From contig NC_019703.1 in the NCBI RefSeq assembly GCF_000317045.1, positions 1,662,501 through 1,726,500 on the forward strand: 64,000 nt of DNA, written 5' to 3'. The notes under the pieces were generated by a model. That model ran no database searches. It had not been told where the DNA came from and saw only the letters and a list, made by a program, of their open reading frames with translations. Both the position numbers and the translations under genes were made by a program. Source of the stretch: Geitlerinema sp. PCC 7407 (GTDB taxonomy: Bacteria > Cyanobacteriota > Cyanobacteriia > PCC-7407). Below, one piece after another: positions 27,711 through 34,512 of the stretch; the first letter of the stretch is position 1, and every line of letters begins with the position of its first letter.

Positions 27711-28100
27711 ATGGAAAAACGTAAAACAATATGCTTTTCTGTGCCGGTATCTACTCTTATTCATGCAGCTGAAGAGAAGTTGAATGTCAAAATTCAGTTC
27801 TCCTATGCTGAACTAATGGAGAAAATACTTGACGATAATTCTTCCATCCCATTGATTTCAACGAATAAAATCTTTGAAGATTTTTTTGGTGGTGAAGATA
27901 AGAAAGAAAGATTAACAGTGATTAAGTGCTGTTTTGAGCAAAAATTCTTAAAAGAGCTAGTTGAGAACAAGCAAGATTACACTACATTTGTTGGCTGGAA
28001 AGATGCTCTGTCTTTAGCACTAGACTCAGATTATTGGTGTCTTAATATTCCTGCCACCTCTCAAGAAGATGAAGGCAAAAATGAAGATGCTGAAAATTAA
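27711..28100 (+). CDS. Hypothetical protein, 129 aa
   Basis: No family was recognised. The protein is soluble, acidic toward the end (EDEGKNEDAEN) and mostly helical, with no signal or membrane segment. GC is low and HIP1 is absent, as in its island neighbours. The size and setting, near attC-like palindromes and a pseudogene, fit an accessory or cassette gene. The ATG is preceded by TGAGTTCAAT, a poor ribosome site. Confidence 0.45.
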   Translation: MEKRKTICFSVPVSTLIHAAEEKLNVKIQFSYAELMEKILDDNSSIPLISTNKIFEDFFGGEDKKERLTVIKCCFEQKFLKELVENKQDYTTFVGWKDALSLALDSDYWCLNIPATSQEDEGKNEDAEN

Positions 28101-28183
28101 ACCATTCACTAAAGCTTCTTGTTGGAAGCTACACTTGTAGTGATAGAATTTTCAGCTTGTGTTAGAAGACTCAGTATGCTGAA

Positions 28184-28969
28184 TCATTGAAGTAATAACT
28201 TATCTGCCAGTTCCTCTCTCAAACGCTTTGACCCAAGATCAGTCAATCGATAACGATCGTTAGACAATAGCACAATCTGCCGAAATTGTGGTGATGACAA
28301 TTTTTGGAGAGCCTTTGTTACGGAAGATGAAGAATATTGAGCATAGCGACCAATTTCATAGCGGCTAAAACCAATCTCTCCAGCGTAGTGAAGAAGAATG
28401 ATAATTTCTTCATCGGCATTTAAATCTGTTCTTTGAACAATTAGATTGTCCTCAAACTTTCCAATACAAGGAACGTCAAATTGAAGTAACTCACGTATTG
28501 TTTTAGCTACTTTATCCCTGTCACCTTGCCAGAAGATACGAAGCACTTCGTTTATACACCAACGTATAGACTCGATTACAAATTTTGAGTCCATATGATT
28601 AGGAGTATAGTGTGGGCTTATATGTACAGCACCGCGTTGGCTCCTAAATTTGTAGACTGTACGCAAAACACGTGTAAGGTGAAGTGCATTCTGTCGAGGT
28701 TGCATAGTATGTTGAACTTGATCATTCTCGATATACTTGCAACAATCGTCAAACGATTTAGAGTGGTTAAGATTGCCCGAATCGATATGATACAAAACTC
28801 TAGCAAGAACCTCACAGAACTGTCCTCCATCTAACTCTGCTGGTTCCCAGTCGCACTGAATGTATCGTCGCTCCATGGAAATAAATTCATCCATGAGTTG
28901 ATTTGCAAGTAAGCAATCAACTGGAGGTGAGATACTTTGAACGATGAAGCTTCTTTCGGCTAACGCCAT
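28184..28969 (-). CDS. Hypothetical protein with C-terminal winged-helix-like part
   Basis: This 261-residue protein has no family I recognise. Residues ~1-180 are mixed helical with many charged residues. The C-terminal ~75 residues (EIGFSRYEIGRYAQYSSSSVTKALQKL ... RYRLTDLGSKRLREEL, with gaps) look like a winged helix-turn-helix. The ATG at 28969 has GAGG seven bases upstream. It is second in an operon with the gene at 29012-29632, 42 bases apart. The lack of HIP1 and low GC suggest acquisition. A partner or regulator of the first gene's product is inferred from the pairing only. Confidence 0.55.
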   Translation of the reverse strand: MALAERSFIVQSISPPVDCLLANQLMDEFISMERRYIQCDWEPAELDGGQFCEVLARVLYHIDSGNLNHSKSFDDCCKYIENDQVQHTMQPRQNALHLTRVLRTVYKFRSQRGAVHISPHYTPNHMDSKFVIESIRWCINEVLRIFWQGDRDKVAKTIRELLQFDVPCIGKFEDNLIVQRTDLNADEEIIILLHYAGEIGFSRYEIGRYAQYSSSSVTKALQKLSSPQFRQIVLLSNDRYRLTDLGSKRLREELADKLLLQ

Positions 28970-29011
28970 ACATTAACCTCGTTTTTGATGAGCAATATGG
29001 TTTTAGACTAG

Positions 29012-29632
29012 TTAGCTTTGTTCAAGTGCTTTGGATATTAGTTCTTGAGCGCGTTTCTCCCCTTCCTGAGTTAGAAACCAAGCTGAGGGATTTTTAGTGG
29101 CGTCTTCAGAAACTAGAGCAACTTTGCCATTAGAACCTTTTGCTTTACCAAGATCACGATTGATGTAACCAGTCTTGAGTTGACCAGACTGGCGAAAATG
29201 TTTATTGAAAGTTGTAGAAATTTCCCTGCCTGTTAGCTCAGAAACACCAGCCTCTTTAGAAACAACATACAAAAGCCAAATTGATTTATTAGCAGTAGTC
29301 CAATCTTGTTGAGGGATCCCCCACTTCATAGAATCATGCTTCCAATCAATCGCAACTACTGAGTTTTTGCGGCTCGACGCTGATTTTGCAGAAGTTGTAG
29401 AACGTCGTCGGTTAACTTGTTTTCTCTGAGGTTTTGATTGTGATTCGAGTGTAACTTGAGGCAAAGTTTTATCCTCAATGATTTCACCCTCAGCTATTCC
29501 TGATGCTGGAAGTAACAATCCAGACATCTGTTGTCCTACTGCTTGAGCCATCAAAGGGACATCTTCCCGACTACCCTCGATTTCCAGTTCAAAGCCGGTC
29601 ACTTTCAATTTAACCTTGAACTTATTAGCCAC
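29012..29632 (-). CDS. Hypothetical two-part protein with basic linker and helix-rich C-terminus
   Basis: The 206 residues divide into an N-terminal beta segment (KVKLKVTGFELEIEGSRED) leading into an amphipathic helix, a basic Ser/Arg linker at about 65-90 (KPQRKQVNRRR), and a C-terminal domain of about 110 residues. The last resembles a helix-turn-helix fold (ELTGREISTTFNKHF...YINRDLGKAKG...WFLTQEGEKRAQELI). The start is a GTG with GGAGG five bases upstream. No function is assigned; DNA binding is an inference. It is first of a two-gene operon in the AT-rich island. Confidence 0.55.
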   Translation of the reverse strand: MANKFKVKLKVTGFELEIEGSREDVPLMAQAVGQQMSGLLLPASGIAEGEIIEDKTLPQVTLESQSKPQRKQVNRRRSTTSAKSASSRKNSVVAIDWKHDSMKWGIPQQDWTTANKSIWLLYVVSKEAGVSELTGREISTTFNKHFRQSGQLKTGYINRDLGKAKGSNGKVALVSEDATKNPSAWFLTQEGEKRAQELISKALEQS

Positions 29633-29917
29633 AAAGACCTCCTATGAAATTACTAAGTAACCAGTAACTAAACAAAACTTGCTTAAAAGTCCCAAGCTAA
29701 TACGCTATATGTAGCTATTTGGACAAGCTAAGCACTATCCGTAGTGTTTAGCTGATCTTAACCGTGATGTACTGAATATTTGTCTAGAAAATGATTGCGA
29801 GAAGTACGGATTCCCGTACTTTTAAGAAAAAATTTTGGTAATGACAATATGCACGACCAATTTGTTCTATGAAGCTGTGCTAGGTCACCTTGATGCCGAA
29901 CGCTGCATAGAAATCCT

Positions 29918-29992
29918 CTGCACCGGAACGCTGCAAGTGAGTTAGCTTGGTGTTTGAGCTTTCCTGTGTCCGGTGAGCTTGGTCGTTTGAGC
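29918..29992 (+). repeat. attC-like palindromic element 1
   Basis: Arms CACCGGA (29921-29927) and TCCGGTG (29969-29975) flank 41 bases, and the right arm continues AGCTTGGTCGTTTGAGC. This layout resembles an integron attC site, whose right end commonly reads GGTGAGC..GGTCGTTA. A related copy in reverse orientation lies at 61795-61879. No integrase gene is in the window. Confidence 0.5.
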
Positions 29993-30022
29993 AAAACTGA
30001 AACTTTATCTGTCGGTACCAAA

Positions 30023-30089
30023 ATGCTGAACGTGGGATGATTTGGTTGCGAAAGCTGCCTGCAGCGGGTGAACTTGGTCGTTAAAGTGC
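30023..30089 (+). repeat. attC-like palindromic element 2
   Basis: The right end GGTGAACTTGGTCGTT (30067-30082) repeats 15 of 16 bases of element 1 (29972-29987). The left part (GCTGAACGTGGG) is diverged. Together they look like two successive degenerate recombination sites with no gene between them. Confidence 0.4.
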
Positions 30090-30240
30090 TCTACCCAACG
30101 GCTCTCTATTTCAGCTTGGTGCGTATGCCAAAATCTGCGGTAGTGTGTTGACAGCGTTTTCCTACAGGCTCGATTCAAATGCCTGGTATGCAGATTTGGG
30201 AGGGCGCTGTCATTCGCCGTAGAGCAAAAGCAGGTGATGT

Positions 30241-31536
30241 ATGGTCCAGCAGATTCTTCGGATCCGGCAAGATACTTTGTTCAAGCTGCGACCTGAGCCT
30301 GGGAGTACCCTGGCCGCCGAAGAGATCTATAGCGTGAAGGCGGGTACGACCTACGAGATTCAGTCCTATGCCTACGCTGACGCCAATGGCCCCTTTGATG
30401 GCCATATTAAATTTGCCTTAAAAAATACGAGTATTCGCAACCTCAACACCTGGTTTGTTTACAACCTCCACGTCCAGGTGGAATTTGACGGTAAGGTTGT
30501 CTATCCCCAAGAAGATCAAGAGAACTTACCGGTTCTCTACGTCACTCGCGACACGCTCCTCAAGCGCCGTCCGCTTCAGTCGTCGAACTTGTCCGCTGAT
30601 GAAATCTACGAGATCAAGAGCGGCACATCCTATAGCCTGCATTCCTATGCCTATGCAGACGCTCAGGGAGACTTTAGTAGCCATATCCGATTTGCGCTGA
30701 GGTACGAAAAGGACTATCTGCGCGGCCTGAGCACTTGGTATATCTACGACCAGCATGGCTACATCGAGTATGACGGCCAGGTGGTTTATCCGCCAGAAGA
30801 CCCAAACACGCCGGTTCTGCGCATCAATAGCAATACTCTTTTTAAGCGGCGTCCGCTGGACTCCTCGCAGCTAGCAGCGAGTGAAGTCGTGTCGGTGCAG
30901 GCGGGTACGGCCTTCAAGCTTCAGTCCTATGCCTATGCCGACAGCAGCGGCTCCTTTAACCGGCACATCAAGTTTGCGCTGAAGTACGAGAAGGACTACA
31001 TCCAGTACCTCAGCACTTGGTACGTCTACGATGGCCATGCCCGAGTGGAGATCGGCGGTAAGGTCGTCTATCCGGTGCCGAAGCCGACGCCGCCCACGAC
31101 GCCTTCGTATTCTGGATATAGCTTCCGGCTGCCGGGGAATGTCAGCACGTTCTACACGGATCAGCCGATTATTCCGGGGGGCAGCTTCACCTGGGGTGAG
31201 GCGACCAAGGATGGCACCCGAATTCCCGATAGCGTGGACATTGTCGATAGCATTATTGCGCTGGCGCGCCAGCTAGAGCGGGCTCGTCAACAAATCGGCC
31301 AGCCTTTCCTGGTGAACTCCTGGTATCGCCCACCGGCTATCAATGCGGCGGTGGGCGGCGTGTCCAATAGCCAGCATCTCTACGGCAAGGCGGTGGATCT
31401 CCAGGTCAATGGCTACAGCGGTCGCCGGTTAGCCAATGCGGTGATGCTGTGGTGGCCGGGGGGCGTGGGTATCTATAGCAATCTGCCCGATGTGCTGCAC
31501 CTGGACATTGGGCCGCGCCGCGTGTGGGGCTTCTAA
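30241..31536 (+). CDS. M15-type peptidoglycan peptidase with three N-terminal repeats
   Basis: The C-terminal ~135 residues carry the peptidase M15 (D-Ala-D-Ala carboxypeptidase-like) core: NSWYRPPAINAAVGG, SQHLYGKAVDLQV (zinc HxxGxAxD) and VLHLDIGPRRVW (HxD). Before it are three tandem ~93-residue repeats, each with a TLxKxRP motif, YSVKAGTxYxxQSYAYAD, HIKFAL and V(V)YP, likely beta modules for wall or polymer binding. There is no obvious signal peptide, so export is unclear. A Pro/Thr linker (PKPTPPTTPS) joins the parts. It is single, convergent with the helicase gene and free of HIP1. Confidence 0.8.
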   Translation: MVQQILRIRQDTLFKLRPEPGSTLAAEEIYSVKAGTTYEIQSYAYADANGPFDGHIKFALKNTSIRNLNTWFVYNLHVQVEFDGKVVYPQEDQENLPVLYVTRDTLLKRRPLQSSNLSADEIYEIKSGTSYSLHSYAYADAQGDFSSHIRFALRYEKDYLRGLSTWYIYDQHGYIEYDGQVVYPPEDPNTPVLRINSNTLFKRRPLDSSQLAASEVVSVQAGTAFKLQSYAYADSSGSFNRHIKFALKYEKDYIQYLSTWYVYDGHARVEIGGKVVYPVPKPTPPTTPSYSGYSFRLPGNVSTFYTDQPIIPGGSFTWGEATKDGTRIPDSVDIVDSIIALARQLERARQQIGQPFLVNSWYRPPAINAAVGGVSNSQHLYGKAVDLQVNGYSGRRLANAVMLWWPGGVGIYSNLPDVLHLDIGPRRVWGF

Positions 31537-31574
31537 GGATGTCTGGCTGAGGTTGGGCTCAATAATCCCCCCAA

Positions 31575-31594
31575 CCCCCCTTTTGGAAGGGGGG
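31575..31594. terminator. Bidirectional hairpin
   Basis: CCCCCCTT/AAGGGGGG, 8 perfect pairs with loop TTGG, lies between the convergent peptidase and helicase genes. The T-run is short, but the location supports termination. Confidence 0.6.
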
Positions 31595-31615
31595 CTAGAA
31601 GCTGTAAGGAGGGTG

Positions 31616-33127
31616 CTAGAAGGGCACGTCGTCCAGGTTGGGGGGTGGCGTTTTCCAGGTGGCTGTGTCTTCGGCGGCCTTTGGCGTGGCGCGGCGGGGC
31701 AGCTCGTAGACTGGAGCAGGCTTGACCAGCTCCAGTTGCTGGGGCTTTTTGGCTGCCCAGGTGCTGCCGCGTCGCCGCTCTGAGGTGCGCTCCTCGAGGG
31801 TGTCCTCGGTGACGACTTCGTAGAGAATGGCCTGCTTGTCCGCTTGTTTGCCCTTGCGCAGGACTCGCCCCAGGCGCTGGATGTATTCCCGGGCGGAGCC
31901 GGTACCCGACAGCAGCACTGCTACCCGAGCCTCGGGCACATCGACGCCTTCATTGAGGACGTGGGATGCGGCGATCGCGCGGTACTCGCCGGCGCGGAAG
32001 CGCTGCAAGATTTCGTGACGCTCCTTGACCGGGGTTTGGTGGGTGAGGGCGGGGATCAAAAAGGCCTCGGAGATGCGGTACACCGTGGCGTTGTCGTTGG
32101 TGAAGATCAGCACGGACTCGGGGTGATGCTGGCCCAGGAGATCGGCCAAGACCCGCAGCTTGCCGTCGGTGCCGAGGGCGATCGCCTTCGCTTCGTGGTG
32201 GGCCAGCATGGCTCGGCGTCCAGCGGGCGATCGCGCACTTTCTCGAATGAAGCGCTGCCAACCGTCCAGGCTGCCAAAGTTGATTTTGGCCTGGCGCAAA
32301 AAGGCGTTGCGCTCCGCGATGCAGGCGTTGTAGCGATCGCGCTCCTCCTGGGACAGCGTCACCTTGATCTGGACGATCTCGTGCGCTGCCAGGGCCTTGC
32401 CGGCCAGATCCTCCGCCGATCGCCGGTAGACCTCCGGCCCGATCAGCACCTGCAAGTCTTCGTGGCGGCCGTCGGCTCGCTCCGGCGTTGCCGTCAGGCC
32501 CAGCCGGTAGGGGGCGATCGCGTACTCGGCGATGACGCGGTTGAAGTCGCTGGGCAGGTGGTGGCACTCGTCAAAGATGATCAGGGCGTACTGGTTGCCC
32601 AGGGACTCGGCGTGGATGGCGGCGCTGTCGTAGGTCGAGACCAAAATGGGCGTGCGATCGCGCGAGCCGCCCCCCAGCAGCCCGATCTCCACATCCGGGA
32701 ACGCCGCCAGCAGGTGGGCGTACCACTGATGCATCAGGTCCAGGGTCGGCACGATGATCAGCGTGCTGCGGGGCGTCGCCTCCATGGCTAGCTGGGCCAG
32801 ATAGGTCTTCCCCGCCGCCGTCGGCAGCACCACCACGCCCCGCCGCTGGGCCTGCTTCCAGGCCAGCAGCGCCTCCGCCTGGTGGGGGTAGGGCTGCATC
32901 TGGGTGTGGGGCGTCAGGTCCAGGGCTCCGAAACCGCTGGCCGCATCCTCAAAGTCCACCCCTTCGAGCTGGAGCCGCTCCACCAGCGCGCGGTAGTAGT
33001 AGGCCGGGATGCGAAAGCGCTCCACCCGATCGTCCCAGGTCGCAAAGTCAATCCAGGCCCGACCCCGGGGCGGTGGATGCAAAATCAAAGTGCCGCGATC
33101 GAAGGACAGCGTAGAAGTTCGAGCCAT
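31616..33127 (-). CDS. XPB/Rad25-like superfamily 2 DNA helicase
   Basis: This is an ATP-dependent helicase of 503 residues. Motif I is LPTAAGKTYLAQ; motif II is DECH (IIFDECHHLP); motif III is GLTATPERADG; motif VI is YIQRLGRVLRKGK; ASHVLNEGVDVPEA is motif V. An N-terminal damage-recognition-like domain (about 1-75) and a thumb-like insert (YNACIAERNAFLRQA) match the XPB group. Bacterial XPB proteins are linked to repair, often next to a Bax1/DUF790 nuclease; none is adjacent here. The acidic/aromatic end NLDDVPF is also seen in relatives. Confidence 0.88.
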   Translation of the reverse strand: MARTSTLSFDRGTLILHPPPRGRAWIDFATWDDRVERFRIPAYYYRALVERLQLEGVDFEDAASGFGALDLTPHTQMQPYPHQAEALLAWKQAQRRGVVVLPTAAGKTYLAQLAMEATPRSTLIIVPTLDLMHQWYAHLLAAFPDVEIGLLGGGSRDRTPILVSTYDSAAIHAESLGNQYALIIFDECHHLPSDFNRVIAEYAIAPYRLGLTATPERADGRHEDLQVLIGPEVYRRSAEDLAGKALAAHEIVQIKVTLSQEERDRYNACIAERNAFLRQAKINFGSLDGWQRFIRESARSPAGRRAMLAHHEAKAIALGTDGKLRVLADLLGQHHPESVLIFTNDNATVYRISEAFLIPALTHQTPVKERHEILQRFRAGEYRAIAASHVLNEGVDVPEARVAVLLSGTGSAREYIQRLGRVLRKGKQADKQAILYEVVTEDTLEERTSERRRGSTWAAKKPQQLELVKPAPVYELPRRATPKAAEDTATWKTPPPNLDDVPF

Positions 33128-33524
33128 GGGTCTGGGGCGTGAGCGTTTCCTCTGACTGCCTCTAATTTTCCCTCGAAAGCTGGCAGCGTGGGCGATCGCG
33201 CTTCTTTGGCTGCCTAAGTAAATCCCAGCTTTGACTGACCGTAGGTTTTGAAGCCTCTAAGATTCTCAGTGTTTTCTCGGATAAACATCGGCACAATAGG
33301 AACTCACACCATCAGACGTTTCGATCTTGCCCAAGCGGGCCTAAGGCTGCGATCGCCTACTATGTCGTTATTTCAGCCAAAAACCTCGGCTTTTGAGAGT
33401 CGTTAGATCCCCATTTGCGCCGATGTAGCATAACTTCTATCTAAAGTGTGAGGTGAGCGCTCCGCAAAACGGGAAACAATGAATTAGGTGCTTCCTTTTA
33501 ATCTATTTTTTGAGCCTTTGAGCT
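33128..33524. other. Intergenic region, 397 bases
   Basis: This divergent spacer lies between the helicase and receiver genes. It has two HIP1 sites (about 33193 and 33349) and a GCCC-AAGC-GGGC mini-hairpin near 33330. No gene or clear promoter was recognised. Confidence 0.35.
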
Positions 33525-33932
33525 GTGTGTTCTTCCCAAAATTTTCGGATTCTTGTTGTCGACGATCTCAATGATAATTTGTTTCTCTTACAAACCGTTT
33601 TAGAAGCGGAAGGCTATGAAGTTGAGACAGCAGACAGCGGCAAATCTGCCCTTGAGAAAATCGAAAAATCCCCGCCTGATTTGATCTTGATGGACGTGAT
33701 GATGCCAGGGATGAATGGCTATGAAGCGACTCGAAGGATTCGCCAGAATTCTGATTTGCCCTTTATTCCGATCGTGCTGGTGACTGCCTATGAAGATGTT
33801 AATGAAGTTCAAGGATTAGCCCTGGGAGCGAACGACTTTATTCGCAAGCCAATTCAATTTGATACGTTGTTATCCCGGGTTGAGGCTTTTTTGCACTTTA
33901 GTCAGCCAAAATGCTCATCTGGCGGTGTTTGA
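33525..33932 (+). CDS. Single-domain response regulator
   Basis: This 135-residue protein consists only of a receiver domain: acidic pair in VVDDLNDN, phosphoacceptor aspartate in DLILMDVMMPGMNG, the threonine of LVTAYED and the lysine of IRKPIQF. No output domain follows. The start is a GTG. It probably relays phosphate from a sensor such as the hybrid kinases nearby (34513, 37080), but no shared operon is evident. Low GC relative to the flanking kinases is notable. Confidence 0.88.
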   Translation: MCSSQNFRILVVDDLNDNLFLLQTVLEAEGYEVETADSGKSALEKIEKSPPDLILMDVMMPGMNGYEATRRIRQNSDLPFIPIVLVTAYEDVNEVQGLALGANDFIRKPIQFDTLLSRVEAFLHFSQPKCSSGGV

Positions 33933-34512
33933 ATCCATCTTGGCGACAGCTGTTCCTTGATGGCTGTCGAGACTTTGAAGCTGCTCTGTTGGCGATCGCC
34001 CCCATTGCTGCAAAGACTAAACCTTGGCCTTGATTTTCCTTGTTTTCGAGTTGAAATAGAGCTAGAAATTGGCAGAATTTCTAGCTCTATTTCTATAATC
34101 TGTCTTTTGCTTCAAATTTCATTTTCTGCTTGTATCTATATTTTCTAGAAAAAATATTTTGATGCTGATTCCCTTCTGAGCTGAACAAAATTTGCTCAAC
34201 CTTCTTGGCAGACAGGGTGCACCGGTAGCGGGAAAAGGTGAATCAGTGATCGCCCCTGTGGTGGTTTTTAGGGAGGTGGTTTGGGAGCAAATTTTTGGCC
34301 ACCAGGTAACAATATTTGTCAAGATAGACAAAGGAATGTCTAAAAAGTGCTTAGATGCACTGAAACACCTCGCTTCCTATGTTTCTCTCCAAAAATAAAA
34401 CTTGGAAGAAACGGCAGAGACTGTGTTCCAAAATGGCTAATGGAGTGCCCTGCGATCGCAAAAAGAGGGCCTAGCTGGCATTCCTAAAAAGATTTTGTTC
34501 CCAGGCGTGAAA
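33933..34512. other. Intergenic region, 580 bases
   Basis: It holds the long hairpin at 34053-34093 and otherwise nothing convincing. Small frames here (33957-34148, 34192-34398) have no ribosome site and no recognisable product. One HIP1 site lies near 34451, close to the kinase gene start. Confidence 0.4.
34053..34093. terminator. 18-bp perfect hairpin
   Basis: An 18-bp perfect inverted repeat (34053-34070 with 34076-34093) with a 5-base loop; the outer part is A/T-rich, with an A run 5' and a T run 3' inside the stem. It is probably the terminator of the receiver gene (120 bases upstream), working in either direction. Confidence 0.55.

Larger units (their letters stand above)
29633..30240. 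other. 608-base spacer with palindromic elements
   Basis: This divergent region lies between the unknown operon and the M15 peptidase gene. The 5' third is AT-rich (promoter of the operon). The middle, 29890-30090, holds two attC-like elements described separately. No credible gene is present. Confidence 0.4.
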
